64,000 nt of DNA from Tautonia rosea (GCF_012958305.1 NZ_JABBYO010000003.1:496001-560000); one strand, 5' to 3'. Counted from the stretch's first letter, positions 6,226 through 15,590 are shown. Notes: generated by a model not told the origin, from the sequence alone. Numbers and translations: made by a program.

Positions 6226-7764
6226 TCAACGGATGATGGTGCGACCTAGCCGGACGGTGACGTCGTCCACGCCTCCGTTCCGGCGGAGGGTTACGGTGAT
6301 GGTCTCACCGGGCATATATGACTCGACCTCGGTGAGCAACTCGCCGACGCTCTGGACCGGGACGCCGTTGATCGCCAGAATCACATCGGCCGAGTCGGGA
6401 TCGATCCGGGCTCGGACAAATGGACCGTCCCGGAGGTACTGGATGCGAAGCGACCGAATCCCGGCCTGGTCGGCCGGGCCGCCTGCCTCAACTCCGAGGA
6501 CGAGCAAGCCCTGATCGAGCGCATAGACGCGGGCGATGCCCAGCGTGGCACGTTCGACGTAGCCTTGTTCGATCAATGGTTTCAGGACTCGCTTGATCGT
6601 CGAGATCGGCACGGCGAAGCCGATGCCGGAGGACTGGCCGACCCGGCTGTAGATCGCTGTGTTCATCCCGATGACCTCGCCCCGGTTGTTGAGCAAAGGG
6701 CCGCCGGAGTTGCCGGGGTTGATCGAGGCGTCGGTCTGTATGATCCCTCGAATCGATCGCCCGTTCTTGGCTTCAAGGGAGCGGTCGAGACTGCTGATGA
6801 TGCCAGTCGTGAGGGTTCGCTCCAGTCCGAAGGGGTTCCCGAGCGCGAGCACTTTCTGGCCGACCTTGAGATTTCGGCTGTCTCCGAGGACGACCGGGAC
6901 AAGCGAGTCGGGAGGTGAAAGGGCCTTGAGCACGGCGACATCGTTGCTTGGGTCGACTCCCACCACTCGGGCATCGAGCACGGAACCATCAAAGAGGCCG
7001 ACCTGGACCACTTCGGCCCCCTCGACGACATGGTGATTCGTCAGAATATGCCCCTGGTCGTTGATGACGAATCCGGAGCCGGAGCCGGAGACCTCGGTAT
7101 CCTGAAAGAGTCCTCGAACGGTGGCCGAGGTGGAGATGTTGACCACGGATCGGTTGACCGCCTCGTAGATCCGGATCGTGTTCTGCTCGTCAGGGGCGAG
7201 TCCGGTGATGGCCAGGCCTACGGGGTCGCCCTCGTTCAGAGTGTCAGGTGCGTTGGTGACTCGCTCGTCCGCGTAAGTATCGGTCGAGAAAGCGGGAGCG
7301 GGACTGATTCGGTCGCCTGGGGGATCGGGAAACGCCCGGGTGTCGACGTCTCGTTTCGCAAGGAGTTCGGGAGTGTTCGCGTCGTAGTAAAGGGGAGAAT
7401 CGGGCGCGAGCCGCTGACGATCGACCAGATTCCGTGGATTGAACCCGAGGTCAAAGAGTGAGGAGATCGCCAATGTGATGATGATGGTCAGCAGGTAGGG
7501 TCCGATCCTGCCCAGCAGATTCCAAATGCGATGATGTTGCATGGTGGGTACCCGATCGAAGGAATCGATTCGAGACGAATAGACATCCGTCGGAACCGAC
7601 TGCGAATCGGAATCATCGAGCGGTTCCTCGGCAGGGGGGGGATCGTTCTGGAGACTGTTGACTGGAGAAGGAGTCGCTTGGAACTCCTTCTCCAGCGAGG
7701 CAAATTCAGGAGAGAAACGGTTCGGTTCGAGGTGGCGAGGATGGTCGGATTGATCGTGTGACAA
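6226..7764 (-). CDS. membrane-anchored HtrA/Deg serine protease with PDZ domain
   Basis: A 512-residue trypsin-like protease for envelope quality control. The start chosen is TTG 7764, with AAGGAG six bases upstream; ATG 7542 has no such site and would begin just before the membrane helix. Order: a polar, Pro/Asp-rich cytoplasmic tail (1-85), one transmembrane anchor (about 87-108), a linker, then the protease with an intact triad His245 (TNHHVV), Asp275 (SNDVAVL) and Ser353 (GNSGGP), and one PDZ domain (about 412-512). Only one PDZ and an N-terminal anchor make it DegS-like in layout; the long cytoplasmic tail is unusual. It is monocistronic and ends before the terminator at 5885-5918. Confidence 0.92.
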   Translation of the reverse strand: MSHDQSDHPRHLEPNRFSPEFASLEKEFQATPSPVNSLQNDPPPAEEPLDDSDSQSVPTDVYSSRIDSFDRVPTMQHHRIWNLLGRIGPYLLTIIITLAISSLFDLGFNPRNLVDRQRLAPDSPLYYDANTPELLAKRDVDTRAFPDPPGDRISPAPAFSTDTYADERVTNAPDTLNEGDPVGLAITGLAPDEQNTIRIYEAVNRSVVNISTSATVRGLFQDTEVSGSGSGFVINDQGHILTNHHVVEGAEVVQVGLFDGSVLDARVVGVDPSNDVAVLKALSPPDSLVPVVLGDSRNLKVGQKVLALGNPFGLERTLTTGIISSLDRSLEAKNGRSIRGIIQTDASINPGNSGGPLLNNRGEVIGMNTAIYSRVGQSSGIGFAVPISTIKRVLKPLIEQGYVERATLGIARVYALDQGLLVLGVEAGGPADQAGIRSLRIQYLRDGPFVRARIDPDSADVILAINGVPVQSVGELLTEVESYMPGETITVTLRRNGGVDDVTVRLGRTIIR

Positions 7765-8284
7765 GGGGCGCTCCTTGGCCTTGGTCACTCCGGAAGCGTT
7801 CAACCTGTCAGCCGGGCGGTTGTTTTCATTATTGGATTCGGGAGATGGTTCGTGTCATTCCGTAGGGTTTCGCTATTTGGGGGAAGTTTACGAGGCCAGT
7901 TTGCATGCGCCCATCCCGCTCAGGGCAACTGAGTGCCGAGCAAGATTGAGGAGACGGTGAGCCATGGCTGAGGTCATTTCCTTTGCCATGATCGCGCCTC
8001 ACACCTCGGAACGCAGTGACTGCCAGGCGATTGCAGGGGCAAGGACGACACGCGAATCTGCAACCGAGAGGCCAAAGCGATTGATCTCAACCCGAAGGCA
8101 GGGGAATGGCACGCAGGCCATTGGGATTCGCAGCGAACGGATTGGTCGAGGACACCTCGTCCCCACGAAGCAGAGACTCCCCCTGGAACGCGGCACTGCG
8201 ATCTCGTAGCATTTTCGATTCCTGGAGCCCGGCCGAAAGACCCACCCCCCCGGTCAGGGTTCTCAACGACACAGGGGCCATTTC
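7765..8284. other. divergent intergenic region
   Basis: It holds the upstream regions of the minus-strand protease and the plus-strand MFS gene. No supported gene, repeat or clear promoter pair was found. Confidence 0.5.
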
Positions 8285-9781
8285 GTGGCAGAAAACGACG
8301 CAACGAACGAACCGGGGCCTGCTCAGGTATCTGACCGAACTCTGAACACCGGCCCGGCGGGAAGAATGGATTCGAAGGCGAGCCGGTGGGCATTGACCAC
8401 CTTTTCGGTTCTGTTCGTCATCCACTTACTCGACTATCTCGACCGCTGGGCCCTGGCCGGTGTCTTGCGGAAGGTTCAGGCCGATTTGGAGATGAGCGAC
8501 GGGCAGGCCGGCTCGTTGAATTTCTACTTCCTGCTGACGTTCAGCCTGATCAGCCCGTTGATGGGCTGGTTCGGGGATCGAGGGCGACGAACCTGGCTGC
8601 TGGCCTTCGGGGTGGGCCTCTGGAGCCTGGCCACGGTGGGTACGGGGCTGGTGCGAAGTTACGGAGAGCTGACCTTCGCCCGAAGCTTGCTGGGAATCGG
8701 AGAGGCGACTTACGGAGTCCTTGCGCCGACGATCCTGGTGGACCTGTTCCGTCGGGAGCGACGGTCGCGGGTGATGGCGTATTTCTACATGGCCATGCCG
8801 CTCGGGTATGCGATGGGAGTCTTCGGTGCAGCCTGGATTGCCACGAACAGTCCGGGATGGGTTGCTGGGACCCCTCTGGAAGCTTACGGCGGCTGGCGGC
8901 TTGCCTTTTTCATCGTCGGACTTCCGGGATTGATCGCGGCGTTCATCGTGCTTCTGCTCCCCGAACCGATCCGAGGGGCGAGTGAGAACGTTGATCTGGA
9001 GCGCGTGCAGGCTCACGAGCGGGTCATGCCGACTGCGGCCGATTACAAGGATCTGGCCGTCAACTCATCGTACACGTACGTCGTGTTCGGCCTGGCGACG
9101 TTCACGTTCGCCTTTGGGGGGCTGGCGTACTGGTTACCGTCGTACCTCGACCGGGTCAAGGGGTTCGGAACCGAGAAGGCGGCGTTGGTGGTGGGCCTGA
9201 GCGGGGGCTTGGCCGCGATTATTGGGATGAGCCTCGGCGGCTGGCTGGCCGACATCCTTTCGCGAACCAACCCAAAAGCGCTGTTCCTCGTTCCCGGGAC
9301 GGCCATGCTGCTGGCGGTCCCGTTCGTGCTGGGGGCGATCTTCAGTACGAGTGAGCCATTGATCATCGGCTCGATGTTTGTGGCGATGACCCTCATGCTG
9401 ATGAACACCGGGCCGTGCAACGCGGTGATTGCCAACGTGGTGACGCCGAACATGAGAGGGGTGGCCTATGCGGTCTCGATCTTCTTTATCCACGTGCTGG
9501 GCGACCTCTGGTCGCCGATGCTGATGGGGGCGGCCTCGGATTATCTTGGGGATCCAGAGGTGATGGCCTCGTGGATCGGTGAATGGCTGTTCCGGATCGG
9601 GGCCAGACCAGTGGAGCAGCCAGACGGCTCGTACCGAAACCTGACGGCGGGGATGCTCGTGGTCGTGCCGGCGATCGTGCTGGGCGGTTGCGTCCTGCTG
9701 GCCGGGGCGCGGCACTTACCGAGGGAGATGGCCCTGATGCTCGCCAAGCTCCGAGCGAACCCAGCCGCCCGGCAGGGATGA
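8285..9781 (+). CDS. MFS transporter, spinster-like
   Basis: A 498-residue permease with about 12 transmembrane segments. The first carries the LDYLDRWALAG element seen in spinster-type and related MFS carriers (usually N-Y-x-D-R), and the loop 2-3 motif A is GWFGDRGRR. The substrate is unknown. The start used is GTG 8285 (AGGGG eight bases upstream). ATG 8366 is an equally possible start and would drop a 27-residue polar tail. The C-terminal half has a long extracytoplasmic loop (about residues 415-440). No partner genes adjoin it. Confidence 0.85.
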   Translation: MAENDATNEPGPAQVSDRTLNTGPAGRMDSKASRWALTTFSVLFVIHLLDYLDRWALAGVLRKVQADLEMSDGQAGSLNFYFLLTFSLISPLMGWFGDRGRRTWLLAFGVGLWSLATVGTGLVRSYGELTFARSLLGIGEATYGVLAPTILVDLFRRERRSRVMAYFYMAMPLGYAMGVFGAAWIATNSPGWVAGTPLEAYGGWRLAFFIVGLPGLIAAFIVLLLPEPIRGASENVDLERVQAHERVMPTAADYKDLAVNSSYTYVVFGLATFTFAFGGLAYWLPSYLDRVKGFGTEKAALVVGLSGGLAAIIGMSLGGWLADILSRTNPKALFLVPGTAMLLAVPFVLGAIFSTSEPLIIGSMFVAMTLMLMNTGPCNAVIANVVTPNMRGVAYAVSIFFIHVLGDLWSPMLMGAASDYLGDPEVMASWIGEWLFRIGARPVEQPDGSYRNLTAGMLVVVPAIVLGGCVLLAGARHLPREMALMLAKLRANPAARQG

Positions 9782-9952
9782 GCCGAAACCCGGGGGATTG
9801 CAATGCGATTCAGGGGGATCGGGGCGGGAAGCCGGTCGGGTCTTCGTGTATGATCTCGGATTGTGGCTTGAGGGAACGGGTCTCCCTGCCCGGTCGGCAG
9901 GTCGAGACCTCCCTCAATGGCCCGCCTCGTCCTGCAACGGAGCCCGACATCG

Positions 9953-10948
9953 ATGAGTCAACCCGTGAAGGTTGCGATCACCGGCGCCGCCGGTCAGATC
10001 GGCTACGCCATGCTGTTTCGGATCGCAAGCGGCGGTCTGTTCGGACCTGACCAGCCGGTAAAACTCGGCCTGCTGGAAATCACCCCGGCCCTCGGTGCGC
10101 TGAACGGCACCTTGATGGAGCTGGACGACTGTGCGTTCCCCTTGCTCAAGGGGGTGACGGCGACCGACAACGCCGAGGAAGCGTTCGCCGATGCCGACTG
10201 GGTGCTCCTCGTCGGCGGGATGCCCCGCAAGGAAGGCATGGACCGCGCCGACCTGATCCGGGCCAACGGCCCGATCTTCACCGGCCAGGGCAAGGCGATC
10301 AACGCCGCGGCGCCGAAGGCCAAGGTGCTCGTCGTTGCAAACCCGTGCAACACGAACTGCCTGATCGCCATGTCCCACGCGCCGAACGTCCCCCGGCAGA
10401 ACTGGTTCGCCATGACCCGGCTCGATGAGAATCGGGCCAAGGCCCAGCTTGCCCAGAAGGCGGGCGTCGGTGTCTCGGACGTGACTCGGATGACGATCTG
10501 GGGCAATCACTCGGACACCCAGTACCCGGATTACAAGAACGCCCGGATTGGCGGCAAGCCGGCGACGGAGGTGATCTCCGATCACGCCTGGCTTTCCGAG
10601 ACGTTCATCCCGACCGTCGCCAAACGGGGCGGCGCGGTCATCAAGGCCCGGGGGGCCAGCTCGGCGGCCTCTGCGGCGAACGCGGCGCTCGATTGCGTCC
10701 GGTCCTGCTCGCAAGCGACCGCCGGTGACGACTGGCACAGCGTGGCGATCTTCTCCGAAGGCAACCCGTACGGCGTCCCCGGTGGCCTGATGTACTCGTT
10801 CCCGATCCGGACGGGAAGCGACCTGTCCTGCTCGATCGTCACCGACCTGGCCATCGACGACGATGCCCGCCGTAGGATCGACGCCTCGGCCGACGAGCTG
10901 CACAAGGAACGGGAAGTGGTCAAGGAACTGCTCGGGCCGGCCGTCTGA
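9953..10948 (+). CDS. mdh: malate dehydrogenase
   Basis: A 331-residue NAD-dependent malate dehydrogenase of the cytosolic/type 2 group, interconverting malate and oxaloacetate in the TCA cycle. ATG 9953 puts the NAD loop GAAGQIG at 11-17. Substrate and catalytic residues are visible: Arg92 and Arg98 (MPRKEGMDR), Asn130 (NPCN), Arg157 and Asp159 (TRLDEN), and the catalytic His186 (WGNHSD). Length is typical for the family. It is a single gene ending at a strong terminator (10979-11011). Confidence 0.95.
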   Translation: MSQPVKVAITGAAGQIGYAMLFRIASGGLFGPDQPVKLGLLEITPALGALNGTLMELDDCAFPLLKGVTATDNAEEAFADADWVLLVGGMPRKEGMDRADLIRANGPIFTGQGKAINAAAPKAKVLVVANPCNTNCLIAMSHAPNVPRQNWFAMTRLDENRAKAQLAQKAGVGVSDVTRMTIWGNHSDTQYPDYKNARIGGKPATEVISDHAWLSETFIPTVAKRGGAVIKARGASSAASAANAALDCVRSCSQATAGDDWHSVAIFSEGNPYGVPGGLMYSFPIRTGSDLSCSIVTDLAIDDDARRRIDASADELHKEREVVKELLGPAV

Positions 10949-10978
10949 GCGGCTTCTTGCCTCTTGATCGAGTTCGAT

Positions 10979-11011
10979 CGGGGCCTTTCTCTTGGAAGGG
11001 GAAAGGCCCCG
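10979..11011. terminator. intrinsic terminator of mdh
   Basis: An 11-bp stem (CGGGGCCTTTC with GAAAGGCCCCG) between the convergent mdh and cbiO genes. It can act in both directions. Confidence 0.75.
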
Positions 11012-11035
11012 TGACCGCCTTTGAATCACGAAGGA

Positions 11036-11875
11036 TCAGCCGATCGGGCGGCTCAATCGGATCGAGATCGGAAGCTCCAGGCCGTGCGACTCCATGAGGG
11101 CCTCGTCGCCGAGGATCGTCTCGGGGAGGCCGTCGGCGACGACCCGACCGGCGTCGAGGAGGGCGACGCGGTCGCAGAGTTCGAGGACCATCTCGAGGTC
11201 GTGGGTGGCGATGAGCTTGGTCGCGGGGAGCGACCGGATCAAGCTGAGGAAGTTGCGTCGGGAGCGGGGATCGAGGTTGGCGGTCGGCTCGTCGAGGACG
11301 AGGACGGTCGGCTCGCAGGCGAGGACGCCGGCGAGGCAAGCCCGCTTGCGTTCGCCGAAGCTGAGGTGGTGAGGAGGGCGGTCGGCGGCCTGGGCCATGT
11401 CCACGAGGCCGAGGCAGTGCAGTGCGATCCGGCGGGCCTCGGCCTTGCGTTTGCCGAGGTTCAAGGGCCCGAAGGCGACGTCTTCCAGCACGGTGGCGGA
11501 GAACATCTGGTCGTCGGGGTCCTGGAAGAGCAGGCCGACCCGACGGCGGATCTCGGGGCCGTTGCGCTCATTGACGGGGAGGCCGTCGATCCAGACTGAG
11601 GTCGCGGACTCGGGGCGTTTGATCGAGGGGAGGCCGTGGCCGTGCCCGAGTCCCGGATCGCCCGCGGAGCCGAGGCGACCGGGGAGCAAGCCGTTGAGGT
11701 GGAGCAGGAGCGTGCTCTTGCCCGCGCCGTTGGGGCCAACCAGGGCGACGGTCTCTCCGGCTCGGATTTCGAGATCGACGCCGCGGAGGGCCTCCTTGCC
11801 GTCGGGGTAGCGGTATCGGAGCCCTCGGACGAGCAGGGAGGCCGGAGGGGGGGCATCACGGGAGGTCGGCGTCAT
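11036..11875 (-). CDS. cbiO: cobalt/nickel ECF transporter ATPase CbiO
   Basis: A 279-residue ATP-binding protein of the energy-coupling-factor importer. Walker A is at 47-55 (GPNGAGKST), the Q loop at Gln118, the signature at 171-175 (LSFGE), Walker B at 191-197 (VLVLDEP) and the switch His at 225. Between Walker A and the Q loop there is an extra stretch of about 25 residues (66-92) that includes GHGHG; most family members have a short turn there. It is the last gene of a cbiM-cbiQ-cbiO operon, 18 bases after cbiQ. The ATG at 11875 lacks a strong ribosome site, consistent with translational coupling. Confidence 0.93.
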   Translation of the reverse strand: MTPTSRDAPPPASLLVRGLRYRYPDGKEALRGVDLEIRAGETVALVGPNGAGKSTLLLHLNGLLPGRLGSAGDPGLGHGHGLPSIKRPESATSVWIDGLPVNERNGPEIRRRVGLLFQDPDDQMFSATVLEDVAFGPLNLGKRKAEARRIALHCLGLVDMAQAADRPPHHLSFGERKRACLAGVLACEPTVLVLDEPTANLDPRSRRNFLSLIRSLPATKLIATHDLEMVLELCDRVALLDAGRVVADGLPETILGDEALMESHGLELPISIRLSRPIG

Positions 11876-11893
11876 GGTGAGGCAAGATCGGGC

Positions 11894-12565
11894 TTATCGG
11901 TCGGGTGGATCGGGGCCGTCGAGGCTGCGGAAGGTACCGTCCCACCCCCGGGCGAGCATCGCCGCGTGGACGCGCTCGCCACGCTCGAAGGATCGGAGGA
12001 GCAATCCGGCGATCAGGGACGCTCCGAGCGGCCATTCTGACCATCGGGAGTTTCGGAAGGATCGGGACCGTCGGGCGCGGGCCATTCGGCCGAGCTGATC
12101 GGCCAGGACGAACAGGTAACGGTACATCAAAAGCAGGGTGGCGACCAGCACCGTCGGGGCCCTGAGGCGTTCGAGGGCGGTCATCAGGTCGCGGAAGGGC
12201 GTCACATGTGCCAGGAGCAAGACGGACAGGATCGTCAGGCAGTTCTTCGCCAGGATGGTCCCCCCGACGATCCAGGGGCCGAGCGCCGGAGCCATCGGGT
12301 GCGAGTGCGCGATCATCACCGCCAGGAGGACCACGACCGGCAAGACAGCCAGCCCCCTTCGCATCAGGAGTCCGGGTGGAACCCCTGAGATCCCGATCAG
12401 GAAGGCCAGGAGAATGGCCGCCCCCCCCAGTGGCCGCCAGACACCAATGGGAAGGAGGACCACCGAGATCACCAGAGCCAGGGTCGCCAGGAGCTTGACC
12501 CTCGCGTCGATCCGGTGGAGCGGCCCTCGGGCCGATTGATCGGGTTCGAGCCAGTCAAGCCGCAT
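11894..12565 (-). CDS. cbiQ: energy-coupling factor transmembrane protein CbiQ
   Basis: A 223-residue membrane protein (T component) that couples the CbiO ATPase to the metal-binding CbiM. About five to six hydrophobic segments are visible, followed by the cytoplasmic coupling helices with the Arg-rich element (MARARRSRSF at about 155-165) and the C-terminal ARGWDG motif known in CbiQ/EcfT proteins. Its ATG at 12565 lies inside the last codons of cbiM (11-base overlap), indicating coupled translation. Confidence 0.92.
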   Translation of the reverse strand: MRLDWLEPDQSARGPLHRIDARVKLLATLALVISVVLLPIGVWRPLGGAAILLAFLIGISGVPPGLLMRRGLAVLPVVVLLAVMIAHSHPMAPALGPWIVGGTILAKNCLTILSVLLLAHVTPFRDLMTALERLRAPTVLVATLLLMYRYLFVLADQLGRMARARRSRSFRNSRWSEWPLGASLIAGLLLRSFERGERVHAAMLARGWDGTFRSLDGPDPPDR

Positions 12566-13559
12566 GAGGTTCCGGCCCTTTTTCGGCAGGAGAGGAGGGA
12601 CCCAGCTCGTTGTGGTTTTGTGTGTTCTGGGTAAACGCCCTTGCCAGGATGAGCCCGGTGATGAACACGGTGAGCGTCCCGATCAGTCCCACCGCGGCGG
12701 TCACCAAGGCGATGTCGGGCAGCCCTTCGATCGAGTAATCCCTCATCGGCCCGGTGAGAAGCGATCCGGCCTCGTCGTTCAGGAACCCGAGCCGTCCGCC
12801 GACGAATTCCAGTCCGTCGTCCTTGGGAGAGGCAAGCGGGGCGAGAAAGGCTGCGACGGCCAGTGAGGCCGCCAGGCCACCGAGGGCCACGCGACTCCAG
12901 CGGCCTGATCGGGTTGTGGCTCCCTCGTCGTCGAAGATCAGGTCGGGACGAACCGAGAGGACCGTTCGGAGCACGAGCCCGGTGATCATCGCTTCGCCGA
13001 GGCCGATAACTGCGTGGATCATGGTCATCCAGCCGAGAACCCTTGGCAGGTCCGACCAGTAGCCCGAAGCCGCCAGCTCGATCGTAAACGCCAGGGAGGC
13101 GAGCAAGACCGAGAACCAGGCCGCGACCATCGCACCGATCAGGACGCCGGACTGGCCGCCGACGGATTTGCGGATTGGGTCGTAAATGGCGTAGCCACCG
13201 ACGCTTGCGATCAACCCAAGGTTGACGAAGTTCGCCCCGAGGGCCAGGATGCCGCCATCGGCAAACAGCAAGGCCTGCACGAGAAGCACGGTCCCAAGGA
13301 CCAGGGCCCCAGCCCAGGGACCAAGCAAGACTGCCGCCAGCACCCCACCGATCAAATGCCCGGAAGCCGGCACGACAAAGAGCGGGAAATTCACCATCTG
13401 GGCCGCGAACACGAAGGCGGACATGACCCCCATCAGGACCATCGTTCGGTCCCTCAGACGCGTTCTTAGCCTTCGCAAACCAAGGGCAAATCCTCCCAGA
13501 GCCACGGCTCCAGTCGTGAGAATGACAGGTTGAGACAGCAAATTGTCCGGAATGTGCAT
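12555..13559 (-). CDS. cbiM: CbiM-type metal-binding component fused to a CbiN/PDGLE-like domain
   Basis: A 334-residue S component of a cobalt or nickel importer. The mature N-terminus MHIPDN matches the MHI-P-D signature whose Met1, His2 and inner His bind the ion; the inner GHLIGG segment is present at about 67-72. Residues 1-215 form the CbiM helices. The C-terminal part (about 225-315) has one helix, a soluble stretch with KDDGLEFV (the PDGLE-like element of CbiN) and a final helix, so CbiN is fused. Sequence alone cannot decide between cobalt and nickel. A palindrome upstream (13636-13662) is a candidate operator for the operon. Confidence 0.9.
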   Translation of the reverse strand: MHIPDNLLSQPVILTTGAVALGGFALGLRRLRTRLRDRTMVLMGVMSAFVFAAQMVNFPLFVVPASGHLIGGVLAAVLLGPWAGALVLGTVLLVQALLFADGGILALGANFVNLGLIASVGGYAIYDPIRKSVGGQSGVLIGAMVAAWFSVLLASLAFTIELAASGYWSDLPRVLGWMTMIHAVIGLGEAMITGLVLRTVLSVRPDLIFDDEGATTRSGRWSRVALGGLAASLAVAAFLAPLASPKDDGLEFVGGRLGFLNDEAGSLLTGPMRDYSIEGLPDIALVTAAVGLIGTLTVFITGLILARAFTQNTQNHNELGPSSPAEKGPEPHAA

Positions 13560-13635
13560 GGATTCGGCTCCGCCGGGAACGGATCTCGGGGTCGCACACG
13601 ATTGCCCCGTCGAGCTCAGACGATTTCCGTGCCCG

Positions 13636-13662
13636 TATGCGCGTTTTCACCATTCGCGCATA
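13636..13662. promoter_or_regulatory. palindrome upstream of cbiMQO (candidate metal-regulator operator)
   Basis: TATGCGCG and its exact complement CGCGCATA are separated by 11 bases, about 80 bases before the cbiM start. The location and the half-site spacing suit a dimeric metal sensor such as a NikR-type protein, but the half-site does not match the E. coli NikR GTATGA consensus. Confidence 0.5.
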
Positions 13663-13839
13663 AAAGGCCCGGTGTCGTCAACGGTCTGGAGGCTCGAGTC
13701 GGTCCGAATTGACGGGATTGAAGCGCTTCCGTATGGTCTTGGCCGTTCCCTTCTCCGTTTGTTCGCGCTGGTTTGCCCGTCACGCGATCGCTCTTGCAAT
13801 GCCTTCCGCCTGCGGCCAAGGTCACCTGGAGGACCGCCC

Positions 13840-14625
13840 ATGCGAGCGTCACGGAAGCGCAGGATCGTCACGCTGCTGATCGTCCTGGTTCTTCTGGGAA
13901 CAGCAATTCCATTGGCGATCTGGCGGTCGTTGACCTATGAACCGCCGTTTTACCGCAATCTGGAAGCCAAGGACCGAACGATTCGACGGGTCGAGGCCGA
14001 TCGGTTCGTCTCGCAGACGTTTCAGCTCCGGAACGATATCGCCAATGAGACGCGCTGGGAGGCGAGCTTCACGGACGAGGAGGTCAATGCATGGATTGCG
14101 GAAGATCTGGTCACGCACTTCGCCGAGTATCTGCCTGAAGGCGTCCGCGATCCCTTGCTTGTCTTCGAGCTTGACCGAGTGACACTGGCCTTCAAGCTCG
14201 ATCGGGGCCCGTTCAGGTCCTTGATCTGGGTGGTAGCCAGAGTCGAGGTTGCGGGAGACAACACACTTGCGCTTCGCCTGGAGAAAATCCGAGCCGGGGC
14301 CATGCCGATCTCTCCTGATGAGGTGGTCGGTCCGATCGTTGACCGGGTCAAGGCGCACGGATTGGATGTCGATTGGACGAACGATCGCGGGGAGGCGGTG
14401 GTTCACATCCACTACTCGCCGACGCCAGATCGACACGATGTGGTGCTGGAACGCGTGATCGTTCTCGACGGTCGGCTTTACCTCAGCGGACGATCGGACC
14501 GGGAAGCGGGTCGGGTGTCAGAGCTGACGCTGCCGTCCCGGCGCATTCTTCAAATCAAATTTCCTATCCGGAATCGCCAGCCACGATCTCCGAGCCGGAC
14601 GAGCTCCGCCTCGCCAATGACCTGA
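13840..14625 (+). CDS. membrane-anchored protein of unknown function
   Basis: 261 residues, family not recognised. ATG 13840 has GGAGG eight bases upstream; the much longer open frame before it overlaps the cbiM leader and is not coding. Residues 8-28 are a single N-terminal transmembrane anchor (TLLIVLVLLGTAIPLAIW) after a basic MRASRKRR start, so the rest lies outside the membrane. The body is mixed alpha/beta, about 200 residues, with no Cys. Its last 76 bases overlap, tail to tail, with the gene at 14550-14942 on the other strand. Confidence 0.7.
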   Translation: MRASRKRRIVTLLIVLVLLGTAIPLAIWRSLTYEPPFYRNLEAKDRTIRRVEADRFVSQTFQLRNDIANETRWEASFTDEEVNAWIAEDLVTHFAEYLPEGVRDPLLVFELDRVTLAFKLDRGPFRSLIWVVARVEVAGDNTLALRLEKIRAGAMPISPDEVVGPIVDRVKAHGLDVDWTNDRGEAVVHIHYSPTPDRHDVVLERVIVLDGRLYLSGRSDREAGRVSELTLPSRRILQIKFPIRNRQPRSPSRTSSASPMT

Positions 14626-14942
14626 TCCCCGAACAGTTGAATCACCACCCTGTCCTCGGTCCAGAGGATCGGGTGATAGGTTCCTCGATCGATGCGAAGA
14701 ACGGTTCCCCGATCGTTCGAGATCGGCCCCTCGTAGTCGAGGTAGACGACGCGGTGGTCTGGCAGAGACGTGGCCCCGATGTTGATTCCGGGGACGGGAA
14801 GGTGCGTGAGGGCCCAGGTGCGCAGCCGATCGCCGGCTTCGAGCATCAGGTCCCAGTGGACACCGTTCCATCGGTGTTCCAGGAGCACGAAACGATTCGG
14901 GGCGGCAGAGGGGGTCGGATTCTGAAGAGAGTTGAACCTCAT
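14550..14942 (-). CDS. stand-alone LigD-type 3'-phosphoesterase domain
   Basis: A 130-residue protein matching the N-terminal phosphoesterase domain of the bacterial NHEJ ligase LigD. The metal-site residues appear as EHRWNGVHWDLMLE (His, His, Asp) near residues 22-35, and the end of the domain has the FRIGN-type strand. In LigD this domain trims 3' ends at breaks. Here it stands alone, as in some planctomycetes and archaea. No Ku or ligase gene is near. The C-terminal coding region overlaps the 3' end of the convergent gene at 13840-14625. Confidence 0.8.
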   Translation of the reverse strand: MRFNSLQNPTPSAAPNRFVLLEHRWNGVHWDLMLEAGDRLRTWALTHLPVPGINIGATSLPDHRVVYLDYEGPISNDRGTVLRIDRGTYHPILWTEDRVVIQLFGDQVIGEAELVRLGDRGWRFRIGNLI

Positions 14943-15062
14943 CGAACTGGAGCAATTGGGACTGATGGCCTACAATGAGGCTGTTACAACCCTCACGAGA
15001 AGTCGGGCAGCCCTGGGTCCCAGGAACATCGTCCCGAAATTATTGCCGGAAAGGAGCGCTCG

Positions 15063-15524
15063 ATGGATCGCGCCGCGATGATTGAGAAGCTGAACGAAAT
15101 CCTCAAGTGGGAGTATGCCGGGCTGGTCCAGTACACCCAGTATAGCTTCCTCGTCCGAGGCACCTGGCGAGAGGTCTATTACAAACTCTTCCGAGACAGC
15201 GGCGAAGAGGCTCTGGAGCATGCTCACAAGGTCGGCGACAAGATCGCGGCCCTCGGAGGCGTGACGACCGTCGAGCGGGGAGAGGTCAAGGTGACGACCG
15301 ACCTGAACGAGATGCTTCGCAACTCCCTGGAGATGGAGCGTCGGCACGTCGAGTTGTACACCCAGGCGATCGAGCTGTGCGAAGACCGCGACGTGGGCAT
15401 GCGCAACCTGCTCGAAGACATCTGCCAGATGGAACAGGACGGGGCCGACCACCTGTCCAAGATTCTCGACGAGGGGGATTTGAGCGTCGGGACCTCGGCC
15501 CGTCCCCAGCAGCGAACCGGCTGA
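15063..15524 (+). CDS. ferritin-like/bacterioferritin-type protein
   Basis: A 153-residue four-helix protein with the di-iron pattern of the ferritin-like superfamily: Glu18 (WEYAG), Glu52-x-x-His55 (LEHAH), Glu92-x-x-His95 (MERRH) and acidic/His residues near 124-130. It is likely to oxidise and store iron or detoxify peroxide. No haem-binding Met was assigned. A TACAAT -10-like hexamer is at 14971-14976 and a strong terminator follows at 15555-15590, so it is monocistronic. Confidence 0.85.
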   Translation: MDRAAMIEKLNEILKWEYAGLVQYTQYSFLVRGTWREVYYKLFRDSGEEALEHAHKVGDKIAALGGVTTVERGEVKVTTDLNEMLRNSLEMERRHVELYTQAIELCEDRDVGMRNLLEDICQMEQDGADHLSKILDEGDLSVGTSARPQQRTG

Positions 15525-15554
15525 TTCGGTGAATAGAAGCAAAGAATCGAATGG

Positions 15555-15590
15555 TCAAGGCCTCGGGAGGAATTCTTCCCGAGGCCTTGA
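15555..15590 (+). terminator. intrinsic terminator of the ferritin-like gene
   Basis: A 13-bp stem (TCAAGGCCTCGGG with its complement) with a partly paired loop, followed by TTTGT. Confidence 0.85.

Noticed and set aside
13543-13839. Upstream extension of the membrane-anchored protein (GTG 13543)
   Set aside because: It covers the cbiM leader and the palindrome, has many Cys/Arg/Pro, and the ATG at 13840 has a much better ribosome site.
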